Part shown: in pieces, positions 33,938 to 42,748 of the stretch
How positions within the stretch are numbered: position 1 is the first letter of the stretch
Layout of the letters: each line of letters opens with the position of its first letter
Source: UBA940 sp031547885
GTDB taxonomy: Bacteria > Bacteroidota > Bacteroidia > Bacteroidales > Rikenellaceae
Reading direction: 5' to 3'
DNA: 64,000 bases
NCBI GenBank assembly: GCA_031547885.1
Contig: JAVBRO010000018.1
Location: 1-64,000 of the forward strand
Translations under genes and position numbers: made by a program
Notes under the pieces: generated by a model
The model's database searches: none
What the model was told of the DNA's origin: nothing
The model's input: only the letters and a program-made list of their open reading frames with translations

Positions 33938-34753
33938 TTATTTCGTGCCTTTGGCCTTGCGGTACGATTTGATAATGGTGTTGCCAGCTTCGTCGATGAA
34001 GTATGTGAGCGTGTCTATCTTCGTGTTGAAGTAGTTGTAGCCGATGGTAGCTACGATCGAGGTGATGATACCGGTAGCGGTATTGATAAGTGCCTCGGAG
34101 ATACCTGTTGCAAGTTCCGCCTGGTCGGGAGTACCTGCGACGGCCAGACCTGCGAATGCGCGGATCATACCGAGCACCGTACCGGTAAGCCCGAACAGCG
34201 TACCGATCGAGACCAGCGTAGCGAGAACCATCATATTTTTCTGCAGCGAAGTCATTTCGAGCGAAGTGGCTTCTTCGATCTCTTTGGAGATCATCTCGGC
34301 GGCAGCTTCGGAGTCGAACCCTTCGGCGATCACTTCGTCGTATTTGACAAGACCCGCTTTTATAACGTTAGCCACGGAACCCTGCTGGGCGTCGCACAGT
34401 TTCTTTGCTTCTTCGATCTTGCCTGCTTCGATTTTATCCTGTACGTTCTGTACGAATTTTTCAAGGTTCTTTTTGCCTTTCGAGCGTGCAAGAACAATGG
34501 CGCGTTCTATCGAAACCACGATACCTGTAAGCAGAAGACCCAGCAGGATAGGAACGATGAAACCGCCTTTGTAGACCATCCCGAGGAGGTTTCCGTCGAT
34601 AGGCATGTTGTTCGGGTCGCCGCCTTCGAAGTTCGAGGGGTCACCCATGATGAATTTCCAGATAACATAACCCACTCCAAGGCAGATAATGATGGTCAGG
34701 GAAGCGAAAAGATTTGAAGCCCAACTGGCTTTCGGTGCAGTTTTTGTTTTCAT
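33938..34753 (-). CDS. exbB: ExbB/TolQ/MotA-family proton channel protein
   Basis: A 271-residue inner-membrane protein forming the proton channel with ExbD to power TonB. It has an N-terminal helix (about 17-35), a second at about 60-80 (GGFIVPILLGLLLTGIVVSI), and the conserved pair of helices at about 150-215 with GTLFGLTGTVLGMIRAFAG and ATGISEALINTATGIITSIV. It is the first gene of a seven-gene operon with a promoter box about 220 bases upstream. Confidence 0.94.
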   Translation of the reverse strand: MKTKTAPKASWASNLFASLTIIICLGVGYVIWKFIMGDPSNFEGGDPNNMPIDGNLLGMVYKGGFIVPILLGLLLTGIVVSIERAIVLARSKGKKNLEKFVQNVQDKIEAGKIEEAKKLCDAQQGSVANVIKAGLVKYDEVIAEGFDSEAAAEMISKEIEEATSLEMTSLQKNMMVLATLVSIGTLFGLTGTVLGMIRAFAGLAVAGTPDQAELATGISEALINTATGIITSIVATIGYNYFNTKIDTLTYFIDEAGNTIIKSYRKAKGTK

Positions 34754-35139
34754 TTCGGATTTTTTGTATTAGTTTGTTAGTATTTTGGATATATATTTCC
34801 CTTTTTTGCGCAGACCTTTTACGGTCTGTAACGCGACGCATGTTATTCTAAACAGCAGGTGCGGCAACTCCATGCACAGCCCTAACTCCTCTTTTTACCA
34901 AAAGCTAAAGCCTGCCGGAACAGGAATGCCGGCAAGAAAAAAGAGTGTCCGTAATGATTTTTTCATAGCGTCGGTGCAAATTTATAAAAAATAGATTTAA
35001 AAAAATGATTTCGCCCGATTATTTGTCACGAATCTCCTTTTTGTTTTAACTGAACGATTCCTGCCCCGCAAATATTTTTCAAAAAGCATGAAAAACGTTC
35101 CGTTTTTTCACAACAGCCATAAGCGGTCCTGTTGTAAAG
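34754..35139. other. exbB leader and luxR 3' flank
   Basis: On the minus strand this gap holds the promoter box, a leader of about 217 bases, and a tiny frame at 34966-34895 (23 codons, MKKSLRTLFFLAGIPV). That frame begins almost at the predicted transcript start and carries a small hairpin (TGCCGG/CCGGCA). A CAGACC/GGTCTG hairpin lies nearer exbB. At 35110-35135 an ACAACAG/CTGTTGT hairpin follows the luxR stop but lacks a U-run. No gene with strong support is seen. Confidence 0.4.
34977..34984 (-). promoter_or_regulatory. probable promoter -7 box of the exbB operon
   Basis: The minus strand reads TAAATTTG, a full match to TAnnTTTG, with a T-rich stretch about 20 bases upstream in place of a -33 element. 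The predicted start of transcription is near 34970. Confidence 0.5.
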
Positions 35140-35760
35140 TTACACAAGTTTCTCGATAATAGCAAGTCTGACCATTGCGGCGGTATTTTTTACGCCCAGT
35201 TTAAGAAGCAGGTTTTTCCGATAGCTGTTTATGGTTTCGACGCCCAGGAACAGCTTGTCGGCGATCTCGCGGTTGGTATAACCTTCTACGATAAGGCTCA
35301 GCAGTTCGGTTTCGCGCATGGTGAGAAAAATACCGCCTTTTTCGCGGTGCGATTTCAGTACAGCACCGGCCTCGTCGCTGAAATACTCCCCACCCTCGTA
35401 CACGGTGCGTATCCCTTCGGTGATCTCTTCTGGCATCGCGTTTTTGAGCAGGTATCCGCTGGCTCCGTTATGGATCATCTTCTGCATGTAGAAATACTCC
35501 TTGAAACCTGTCAGGGCAATGATCCGCAGGGCCGGATAATGCCGTTTGATATACTCGCACAACTCCATGCCGTTGATATCGGGCAGGTTGATGTCTAGCA
35601 GCACTATGTCGGCGGGGGTGCTTTTCAGGAGTTCCCTGGCATCGGCCCCGTTCATGGCGGCCCCAACCACATTCATGCCGGGTTCGGCGTCGATCAGCTG
35701 CTTCATGCCGTCGATCACTATGGGGTGATCGTCCACGATAATCACTTTTATCATAGGCAT
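35140..35760 (-). CDS. LuxR/NarL-type response regulator
   Basis: A 206-residue two-component regulator. The receiver domain (about 4-120) has the acidic pair D10 and D11, phospho-acceptor D56 in IVLLDINLPD, T84 and K106. The C-terminal DNA-binding domain (about 140-206) shows LTMRETELLSLIVEGYTNRE and the recognition helix region VETINSYRKNLLLKLG. It follows the sensor kinase after six bases and is very likely its partner. Candidate target sites lie upstream of the kinase gene. Confidence 0.95.
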   Translation of the reverse strand: MPMIKVIIVDDHPIVIDGMKQLIDAEPGMNVVGAAMNGADARELLKSTPADIVLLDINLPDINGMELCEYIKRHYPALRIIALTGFKEYFYMQKMIHNGASGYLLKNAMPEEITEGIRTVYEGGEYFSDEAGAVLKSHREKGGIFLTMRETELLSLIVEGYTNREIADKLFLGVETINSYRKNLLLKLGVKNTAAMVRLAIIEKLV

Positions 35761-35766
35761 TCAGTT

Positions 35767-37671
35767 TTAATACTCCAGTTCTATAGTTATTTCAGTCCCG
35801 CTCCCGGGCCTGGAATATATGTTCATCTGCGCCCTGAGCAGTTCCACGCGCGATCGCACCGTCCTCAACCCGTCTCTGGCTTCCGAATCTCCCAGCCCTT
35901 TCCCGTTGTCGGAGACGGTCAGCGAGAGTTTGTCGGCCGACTGGATCAGCTGCACGTTGATCTCCGTGGCGTCGGAGTGTTTCAGTGCGTTGTTCACCAG
36001 TTCGCAGGCTATGCGGTAGACGTTGATCTCGATTTTTTCGTCTAGCCGCCGTTCCTCTCCGAAAAAGTGGAAGCCGATCCGTTCGGAGCCGCCGCAGAAC
36101 TCTTCGAGCACGGGCTTTATCCCGAACCTCGCCAGCGATTCGGGCATTAGATTGTGGGCCAGCCGCCGCATTTCTGTGATCGACCTGTCCATCATGCCGA
36201 TGGTGTCGTCCAGCCTTTTCGACTCTTCCGGGATGGTGCTTTTGATCTGTGCCAGGTCGAGGCGTATCATTGTCAGCAGTCCGCCCAGACCGTCGTGCAG
36301 TTCGCGCGAGAGACGTTCGCGTTCGTGGTTTTCGCCGTCGAGCAGCGATTCTGCGGCCACGAGCTGTTTCTCCTGCTCCAGTTTCTCGACCTGTTCCTGC
36401 ACGCGGATCCGTTTCAGGCGCTGGTACCGGCTGAAGAGCAGCAGCGTCACAGCGAGCAGTACGATGCCGGCGCCCCCGACCACAGCCAGCGTGAGATAAA
36501 GCCTGCGCTGCTGCGACAACTGGGATATGCGGGCCTCTTTCTTCTCCGTTTCGTACTTTATTCCCATCTCGGTCAGCGTACGTTTGGTCTCCTGGTCGTT
36601 ATACCGCGCCGTCAGTTTTTTGTAGTCGTCGAAGTACCTCTTTGCCGACGGGATCTCCCGCATATCCATATGTATCTTCACGAGGTGCTCCAGCAGTTCG
36701 ATATTGTGGTAATCGAGCGAATCGGTCCGGTCATAGGCTTTCAGTGCGTGCTCCCGGGCCGCCGCAGGCTCTTCCATGGCATAATATATAAATGTGAACA
36801 TGCGGTGGCAGAGTGAGATCTCCTGCGCGTACCCTATCTCTTCGGCCTGCTTCAGCGCGCGGGTGGTATAAGCCAGTGCGTTGGAGTAGTCCTGCCTGTA
36901 TGCCAGGTAGCTCCGCGCCACTCCCAGCAGGGCCTGTATCTCCTCGGGATAGAAACCGATCTCGTGGTAGAGGTCGGCGGCCTGTTTCGAGTAATCCAAT
37001 CCCTTTTCGGGACGTCCCAGCTGCGTATAGATATCGTCGAGGTTCACGAGAATGGCGGCCAGTGCGTTTTTATAGTCGATCCGTTCGGCCAGCGCTTTGG
37101 CTTCCAGAAAATACTCCTCGGCCTTGTCCCAGCTGTGCATCTGCTGGTAAACGACGCCTATGTTTGTCAGTGAGTAGCACTCGGATTCCGCCTCTTCCAA
37201 CTGGTGGGCAAGCCGCAGGTTGGTTAGGTAATACTCCAGGGCCCGGTCGAACTGGGCCAGGTCGCTGTAATAGTTTCCGAACGCATTGTTCACCATGAAT
37301 ATCAGGTCATTATCGCTCAATTTGACCCCTAGCTCCATGGCCTTACCGTAGAACTCTCCTGCAGATTCCATCTCTTTATTGAGGTGGTAGGCAGTGCCCA
37401 GACCCAGATAGAGGTATCCTTTGGTCTGTTCGTCGCCCAGCTTCTCGGCCAGCAGAAGGCCTTCGCTGGCATAGCGGAGAGACTTCTGGAAATCGGAATT
37501 GTGGTATGCCCAGCTCAGCTCGTCGTAGAGGTATAGCCTTTCTTCCTGCGTCAGCGATGAGTCCCGCAGCTGAGCTTCCAACGCATCCACATCCACGTTC
37601 TCCTGGGAAAAAACGGCCGCCGGAGAGGCGGTCACCAGGAATAGAAAAATATATGCAGCCCTGATCTTCAT
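35767..37671 (-). CDS. TPR-containing sensor histidine kinase
   Basis: A 634-residue membrane kinase. A signal peptide (MKIRAAYIFLFLVTASPAA) leads to a periplasmic array of TPR units to about residue 370, then one membrane helix near 398-420 (YLTLAVVGGAGIVLLAVTLL). The cytoplasmic part has a coiled coil, then the HisKA_3 box ERLSRELHDGLGG with phospho-acceptor H459, and the ATPase domain (ELVNNALKHSDATEI, VSDNGKGLGD). I chose 37671 over 37695 as start because the signal peptide begins there. Periplasmic TPRs may sense a protein or peptide. Confidence 0.93.
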   Translation of the reverse strand: MKIRAAYIFLFLVTASPAAVFSQENVDVDALEAQLRDSSLTQEERLYLYDELSWAYHNSDFQKSLRYASEGLLLAEKLGDEQTKGYLYLGLGTAYHLNKEMESAGEFYGKAMELGVKLSDNDLIFMVNNAFGNYYSDLAQFDRALEYYLTNLRLAHQLEEAESECYSLTNIGVVYQQMHSWDKAEEYFLEAKALAERIDYKNALAAILVNLDDIYTQLGRPEKGLDYSKQAADLYHEIGFYPEEIQALLGVARSYLAYRQDYSNALAYTTRALKQAEEIGYAQEISLCHRMFTFIYYAMEEPAAAREHALKAYDRTDSLDYHNIELLEHLVKIHMDMREIPSAKRYFDDYKKLTARYNDQETKRTLTEMGIKYETEKKEARISQLSQQRRLYLTLAVVGGAGIVLLAVTLLLFSRYQRLKRIRVQEQVEKLEQEKQLVAAESLLDGENHERERLSRELHDGLGGLLTMIRLDLAQIKSTIPEESKRLDDTIGMMDRSITEMRRLAHNLMPESLARFGIKPVLEEFCGGSERIGFHFFGEERRLDEKIEINVYRIACELVNNALKHSDATEINVQLIQSADKLSLTVSDNGKGLGDSEARDGLRTVRSRVELLRAQMNIYSRPGSGTEITIELEY

Positions 37672-37725
37672 TGTCGGGTTATGATTTACGTACACAAAAT
37701 AAGAATTTTTTACGGAAAATCCAAT

Positions 37726-37741
37726 ACCCCGAAAAGGGGGT
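37726..37741. promoter_or_regulatory. palindromic site 1, ACCCC-N6-GGGGT family
   Basis: Read on the minus strand it is ACCCCCTTTTCGGGGT, an exact inverted repeat of ACCCC around CTTTTC. It stands 55 bases upstream of the kinase start and is a candidate site for the adjacent LuxR-type regulator. Confidence 0.55.
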
Positions 37742-37763
37742 TTTTATTTCCTGTCAGACAATT

Positions 37764-37779
37764 ACCCCTTTTTGGGGGT
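37764..37779. promoter_or_regulatory. palindromic site 2, ACCCC-N6-GGGGT family
   Basis: ACCCCTTTTTGGGGGT has perfect ACCCC/GGGGT arms. Its centre is 38 bases from that of site 1 and about 44 bases before the start of transcription predicted from the -7 box at 37802, a usual activator position. Confidence 0.55.
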
Positions 37780-37801
37780 GAGGGAAGATTCCGGGATGCT
37801 G

Positions 37802-37809
37802 TAATTTTG
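37802..37809 (+). promoter_or_regulatory. probable -7 box of the exported-protein cluster
   Basis: TAATTTTG matches TAnnTTTG. There is no -33 element at normal distance, which fits an activator-dependent promoter with site 2 just upstream. Confidence 0.5.
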
Positions 37810-37871
37810 GTTGCAGATTTAATGATCCCGGACGCGGAAATGTGTATAGACACTACCCGGACACTGACTGC

Positions 37872-37887
37872 ACCCCTTTTTCGGGGG
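37872..37887. promoter_or_regulatory. palindromic site 3, ACCCC-N6-GGGG family
   Basis: ACCCCTTTTTCGGGGG has the same arms except for the last base. It lies about 60 bases downstream of the predicted transcription start and 37 bases before the first ATG, where binding could repress or loop. Confidence 0.45.
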
Positions 37888-37923
37888 AACAGGCAGTGAT
37901 GAAAAAAATACACTAACCAAAAC

Positions 37924-39255
37924 ATGAAAATCATGAAACAGATCTTTATGACCGTGTTGCTGCTTATTATGGCGGGCGGCACGGCCGAAGCGCAGTTCCT
38001 CAAGAGGCTCGGCGATTCGGCGGGAAAGGCGGCCGAAAAAGCGGTCACCCGCAAGACCGAGCAGGCTATCGACAAGGCGGTGGACAAGGCCACCGACCCC
38101 GACACCTACAAAGGCGACGGAACGGAACAACCCCAGCAAGAGCAACAGCCTCAACAGCAGCACTCCGCACCCGCCGCAGCGGCCGAAGTTCCTGCCGAAG
38201 AATCCGCCGAACCCGCACAGCAGGAGCAGTCCCTCGAGATGACCTACGCCAAATCGGATTTCGTGGCGGGCGACGAGATCATCTTCGAGGATCTGGTGAC
38301 GAACGAACAACTGGGGGAATTCCCCAGCCAGTGGGATCTGCTGCACGGGGTCGTCGAGATAGCGCAGATCAACGGAGATAAGGTGATACTCTGCGTGAGC
38401 CAGGACGACCCGGTCATCGCGCCGCTGTTCAAGGATATGAAAAACTACCTGCCGGAAAAGTTCACGCTCGAATTCGACTTCTGGGTGGGCCCAAATGCCC
38501 CGAAAAAGGGTTACGACTGCCCCCAAAACAAATATGTAGTGCGATTTTACAAGCCCGATTCGAGTACCCGCCAACAGGATATCAGCATCGACACCTGGTA
38601 TTATAACGCCAGCGAGTATGGTGCGTCTATGAGCTGGTCTTACTATTCCACCAGCGGCGACAGCCGAAACGGAACGGATAAAACCGTCCGCCCTACTCCA
38701 AATTCGTGGAACCATTTCGCCATTTCGTTCAACCAGCGGGCGATGAAGGTCTACATAAACGGCATCCGCTACGCCAATATTCCCAACACGGTGGCGCCGT
38801 CGCGTTTCGATATCCAGTTCTACCGGTCGGGGGGATATTATACAAACAACACTTCGATCCGCAACGTCCGCGTAGCCAAAGGCGCGGTGCCGCTCTACGA
38901 CCGTATGATGTCCGACGGCAAGTTCATCACCTACGGCATCACCTTCGACGTGGGCAAATCGACCATAAAACCCGAATCGATGGGCGAGATCAACCGCATC
39001 GTGCAGCTGATGAACGAAAATCCGGCGCTCAAATTCTCCGTCGAGGGCCACACCGACTCCACCGGCAGCGCCGCATCGAACCAGACCCTCAGCGAGGCCC
39101 GCTCGCAGGCCATAGTCGCCAAACTCACGGAACTGGGCATCCCGGCCGACCGCCTCTCGGCCTCGGGCAAGGGGCAGAACAACCCCATCGCCGACAACTC
39201 CACAGACGAGGGCAGGGCCAAGAATCGCCGCGTAGAATTTGTAAAGACAAACTAA
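37924..39255 (+). CDS. OmpA-family protein with a LamG-like domain
   Basis: A 443-residue exported protein with a signal peptide ending near GTAEAQ. A Gln/Ala/Pro-rich spacer covers about 64-102. The part at about 115-310 reads like a LamG/concanavalin-like sandwich (FTLEFDFWVGPN, NSWNHFAISFNQRAMKVYIN). The C-terminal OmpA domain (about 325-443) has FSVEGHTDSTGSAASNQTLS and NRRVEF, which bind peptidoglycan. It therefore joins a possible ligand-binding domain to a cell-wall anchor. First gene of a six-gene exported cluster divergent from a two-component system. Confidence 0.9.
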   Translation: MKIMKQIFMTVLLLIMAGGTAEAQFLKRLGDSAGKAAEKAVTRKTEQAIDKAVDKATDPDTYKGDGTEQPQQEQQPQQQHSAPAAAAEVPAEESAEPAQQEQSLEMTYAKSDFVAGDEIIFEDLVTNEQLGEFPSQWDLLHGVVEIAQINGDKVILCVSQDDPVIAPLFKDMKNYLPEKFTLEFDFWVGPNAPKKGYDCPQNKYVVRFYKPDSSTRQQDISIDTWYYNASEYGASMSWSYYSTSGDSRNGTDKTVRPTPNSWNHFAISFNQRAMKVYINGIRYANIPNTVAPSRFDIQFYRSGGYYTNNTSIRNVRVAKGAVPLYDRMMSDGKFITYGITFDVGKSTIKPESMGEINRIVQLMNENPALKFSVEGHTDSTGSAASNQTLSEARSQAIVAKLTELGIPADRLSASGKGQNNPIADNSTDEGRAKNRRVEFVKTN

Positions 39256-39265
39256 AACAACGACC

Positions 39266-39859
39266 ATGAAAAAGACAACATTACTACTTGGTTTGCTATG
39301 CCTGGTGAGCGCAGCGAACGTATCTGCGAAAGGGAAAAATGCGCTGTCTGTTAGGTCGGGTGACTTTTCCGTCTTGCGCGAACCTTCGACCGCTCTTTTC
39401 GAGATCGACTATTCGGCCGCGACAGCCGATGATCTGCCTCTCGACGAATATCTGAAACAAAAAGGCGGCAATCTGGAAAGGGACTTTTACACGAAAATAA
39501 AAGATCAGTGTGTTTTCCAGTTCATCTACATTTTCAAAAAGAACAAGGGATTGCAAACGCCGAAAGACGCTACGGAAGCTCCTTACAAGATCGTTGTTCA
39601 CGTAAACACTCTTTACATGGGCGGCGGCGCAGGAGCGTTGCTCGGCATTGTCGGAGGAGCGACGGCATTGGCTTCCCAAAAGGCGGGAGGAATCACCTTG
39701 AGCGGCACGATCGATATAGTGGACACGGCGACGGGCGAAACCGTCTGCACAATTGGCGTCGATGAACTGAAAGCACATTCGGGTATCAACGTACAGGCGC
39801 GCCTGTATATGTTGTATTGTGATCTGGCAAAGCAAATGCGCAAGATGAAGCAGCCTTAG
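39266..39859 (+). CDS. exported protein with a glycine-zipper segment
   Basis: A 197-residue protein with a signal peptide ending near NVSAK. A glycine-rich hydrophobic stretch (about 118-138, GGGAGALLGIVGGATALASQ) resembles a glycine zipper that may enter a membrane. The rest is mixed alpha/beta without recognised domain. It follows the OmpA-family gene after 10 bases in the same likely operon. Confidence 0.75.
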   Translation: MKKTTLLLGLLCLVSAANVSAKGKNALSVRSGDFSVLREPSTALFEIDYSAATADDLPLDEYLKQKGGNLERDFYTKIKDQCVFQFIYIFKKNKGLQTPKDATEAPYKIVVHVNTLYMGGGAGALLGIVGGATALASQKAGGITLSGTIDIVDTATGETVCTIGVDELKAHSGINVQARLYMLYCDLAKQMRKMKQP

Positions 39860-39924
39860 CCGCGCCGCAAACCCGCTTCGCGCTTTTGTGAAGCTATAAA
39901 ACCGAATCTTAAAAATATAGAACC

Positions 39925-40884
39925 ATGAAATTTACAAACCTTATTATAGTATCTATGGTCGCAGCCGCAGCGTGCAGCTGCACCAAGACCCCGCCGGCCC
40001 AGCAGCCGGCTGCAAAAGAACGCATCAGCATAACGGCCAGCATCGTTTCCCCCACCCGCGCCGACATCGTGGCGGAAAAGGACGGATTGGACTTCGTGCT
40101 CAAAACAAAGTGGGCAGAGGACGACCAGATCACGGTGTATAACACCACCACCGGGACATCCGCGCAGTTCACCGTCACTGATATAGTCGCTGCCGGCTAC
40201 GTTGCGATCTTCAGCGGCGAGATCGAGACCGAAGGCGGACAGCTTTACGCCACGCTGGGATGCTGGAACCCCGGGGATGCTTACGATGATGACGGCAATG
40301 TTATCGGCTACGGCCCCCAGACCAGGGACCTGGGCTATTTCTATACCCAGGAAGGCAACAACAACACCGGCCACCTGGGTAATTTCGCTATCCTGTACGG
40401 CTCTTTCACGCCGGAGAATACGGCGATCAATTTCCGCCACACGATGGCTTTCTTCAAATTCACGCTCACATTGCCCGACGGCGAAACGATACCTGCCGGC
40501 AGCGCCGAGATCACTCTGGACGTGCCCACGGCGCGTTATCCCCGCATGAACCTTACCGACGGGACCTATTACCCGGTCTATGACGAATGGAGCACCGGCA
40601 TCCTGCGCGTTACGGTCGGCAGTATAGGGTCCGGAGCGGCGAATGTGGCCGGCTATATGGCCGTGTTCCCTTCGGACGCCGGCGGCCGCGACCTGACGCT
40701 GACGCTGGATGTAAACGACGGACAGGGTTCGTCCACCGCTTACGTCAAGACGCTGGCGGCCAAAACGCCGCGCCTCGTCGAGGCGGGAAAATACTACACC
40801 GTCACCGAACAGATGGAGTTCCCGCCCGTTCCGCCCCTCACTCCCGGCGGCTCGGTCGCTCCGATGACTCCGCAGGCATTCTAA
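39925..40884 (+). CDS. fimbrillin-like lipoprotein
   Basis: A 319-residue lipoprotein with cysteines at 17 and 19 in AAACSCTK. The pattern is that of fimbrillin-type (Mfa/FimA-like) proteins: RADIVAEKDGLDFVLKTKWA with DDQITVYN, an IYNFRHTMAFFKFTLTLPDG-like core (here INFRHTMAFFKFTLTLPD), and a final proline-rich tail. Family members form pilus subunits or tips after lipid export. No minor pilus gene was seen beside it, so it may be a stand-alone surface protein. Confidence 0.72.
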   Translation: MKFTNLIIVSMVAAAACSCTKTPPAQQPAAKERISITASIVSPTRADIVAEKDGLDFVLKTKWAEDDQITVYNTTTGTSAQFTVTDIVAAGYVAIFSGEIETEGGQLYATLGCWNPGDAYDDDGNVIGYGPQTRDLGYFYTQEGNNNTGHLGNFAILYGSFTPENTAINFRHTMAFFKFTLTLPDGETIPAGSAEITLDVPTARYPRMNLTDGTYYPVYDEWSTGILRVTVGSIGSGAANVAGYMAVFPSDAGGRDLTLTLDVNDGQGSSTAYVKTLAAKTPRLVEAGKYYTVTEQMEFPPVPPLTPGGSVAPMTPQAF

Positions 40885-40896
40885 AACCGGGTAAAC

Positions 40897-41979
40897 ATGA
40901 AAAAGATACTGTTTACAACGATAATAACCCTTGCAGCGCTGACGGCGCGGGCACAGGCTACTCCCGAAGCGTTGATCGGACAGTGCCCGTCCATGCCCTC
41001 TGTGGCCGTTCTGGCAGCCGCTTACGGCAATGACGACGCGGCATTGGCAAGGGTCGAGGAGTTCAGCGGGCAGATCCGCCGGCTCCAGGAAAAATGCCGC
41101 CAGGAATCGGAGCGGGGGGTCGAGGCGGCAGCCATGAGCGATGCAGAGCGCATTGCGAAGCAACAGACGGGACACTCCATAGCAGAACTTGAAAATATGA
41201 GCGAAGCCCAACTACTGGCGGCGGCGAATCAGATGGCCGGGAAAAAGATCGCCGCCGCCGGGTTGGGCAATATGTCGCTCAGCGACCTGCAGGCTCTCGA
41301 AGGGAAGAGCGACGAGGAGATAATGAAAGCCTTTACAGGCGGCACGGCCCTCGGCGGCCTTACTCCCGAAGAGCTCAAGGCGATGGAAAATATGACCGAC
41401 AAGCAGGCCGAAGCATATCTGCAGCAGGGCGACCGGATGCAGCGCATTCAGGCCGCAGCCGACTCCCCGCAGGCAAAGGCCCGGATGGCCGAGGCCGGAC
41501 AGCAGGCCGCTAAAGCCAAATCCCAGACCGATATCGCCGCTGCGATGAAGAAGATCACCGACCGCTGGGCCGAGATCGACCGCCTCAACAACAAGGAGAT
41601 GGAGGATGTGGTGCTGCAGATCGACGCGGTCTGCAAAAGATATGACGCGCAGATCAAGGCCGTACCGCGTTCGGCCCTGCTGCACGGCCACGTCGATATA
41701 TACAGCGAATCGGAAGAGCGGACCGTAAGAAACCTCTCGAGCGCCCGCGACAGCGAGTGTTTCACCCTGTGGAGCAACCAGATAAGCAAAATGCAGGGAC
41801 GCCTCAAGACGAAACTTGCCGATGTTCCGGAATACGACGCCCTGCTGAAACAGCAGATGGCCGGCGGAGGAATGACTGCCACGGCGAAAGTGATGCCCTC
41901 CATGGGGCTCGACATAGCCGCGCAGTATCTCTCCACCACCGCCGGCGTAACATCTTATCCGATAATAATAGGAGACTAA
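40897..41979 (+). CDS. exported helical protein, unknown function
   Basis: A 360-residue protein with a signal peptide ending near TARAQA. It is almost entirely helical and alanine-rich, with several heptad-like runs (EEFSGQIRRLQEKCRQESER, ITDRWAEIDRLNNKEMEDVV) expected to form coiled coils. No family was recognised. It is the fourth gene of the cluster, 12 bases after the fimbrillin-like gene. Confidence 0.72.
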   Translation: MKKILFTTIITLAALTARAQATPEALIGQCPSMPSVAVLAAAYGNDDAALARVEEFSGQIRRLQEKCRQESERGVEAAAMSDAERIAKQQTGHSIAELENMSEAQLLAAANQMAGKKIAAAGLGNMSLSDLQALEGKSDEEIMKAFTGGTALGGLTPEELKAMENMTDKQAEAYLQQGDRMQRIQAAADSPQAKARMAEAGQQAAKAKSQTDIAAAMKKITDRWAEIDRLNNKEMEDVVLQIDAVCKRYDAQIKAVPRSALLHGHVDIYSESEERTVRNLSSARDSECFTLWSNQISKMQGRLKTKLADVPEYDALLKQQMAGGGMTATAKVMPSMGLDIAAQYLSTTAGVTSYPIIIGD

Positions 41980-41991
41980 ACGACAGACAAT

Positions 41992-42696
41992 ATGAAAATA
42001 TCTAGATCGACAACAGCTATCGTGCTGCTCACAGCGGCAGCCGTGATCGCCGTATCGTGCGGCGGCAGGAAATCAGGTAAACTTACCGCAGACGGAAAGA
42101 TCGACGCCCAGGCGGTGGCGGAAAAGATGGTGAAAGAGGCCGAAAAGCTCGACGCTTTCTCGAAAGCGGCCGCCGAATATTATATGAAGAAGAACGGCGG
42201 CCTGAATCCTGCCGACATTCTGCCCGACTGGAGCTACACCACCGAACCCGAGAAGAACAATTTCTACGGCGAGGATGGCAAGAGCATCATGCGCTTCGTG
42301 AAACCCGAGGGCGAGGAGCTTTCGCAGGAGGATTACATCGCCTGGGTGCGCAAGGTGTATGCCGCGACCGCGAAAATCTCGGATGACGGTTTCAACATCA
42401 AAGGCTTCGAGAACGCGGACGACAAGGAGACCGCCCTGAGCGAAAAGCCCGTCGACGAGATGATCGAACAGAGTCTCGGGGGCTGGATCTACCTCGGCAT
42501 GTACGATTGGGGCTACCGCCTCGACGGCCGGATGATGCGGATATGGTTGAACCGCAACGAAAAGGATAACAAATATTGGGCGCAGATCGATGTGTGCCGC
42601 GCCATGGAAAAAAACATGGACGAACTTTTCAAGGACGCCGAAGAGGCCCTCGAAAGAGAGGACGTGCAGAAAGCGCTGAAGGAGTTAGCAAAATAA
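41992..42696 (+). CDS. lipoprotein of unknown function
   Basis: A 234-residue lipoprotein with lipobox AVSC, lipid cysteine C23. The mature part is charged and helical at both ends (KMVKEAEKLDAFSKAAAEYY, KDAEEALEREDVQKALKEL), with an aromatic-rich middle (GGWIYLGMYDWGYRLDGRMM). No domain was recognised. The first 23 residues closely resemble those of the next gene product, so they share at least an ancestral signal sequence. Confidence 0.75.
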   Translation: MKISRSTTAIVLLTAAAVIAVSCGGRKSGKLTADGKIDAQAVAEKMVKEAEKLDAFSKAAAEYYMKKNGGLNPADILPDWSYTTEPEKNNFYGEDGKSIMRFVKPEGEELSQEDYIAWVRKVYAATAKISDDGFNIKGFENADDKETALSEKPVDEMIEQSLGGWIYLGMYDWGYRLDGRMMRIWLNRNEKDNKYWAQIDVCRAMEKNMDELFKDAEEALEREDVQKALKELAK

Positions 42697-42748
42697 CCGT
42701 CAGGAGCTCTCCGGATCGACGCTATAACGCAAAAGCGGAAAAACCGAT

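Noticed and set aside
34799..34850. CAGACC/GGTCTG hairpin as a terminator before exbB
   Set aside because: On neither strand is the stem followed by a U-run; T-rich sequence lies only on the 5' side of the plus strand.
37819..39267. A 482-codon minus-strand frame opposite the OmpA-family gene
   Set aside because: It covers the exact span of a gene with a clear signal peptide and OmpA domain and shows no family pattern itself.
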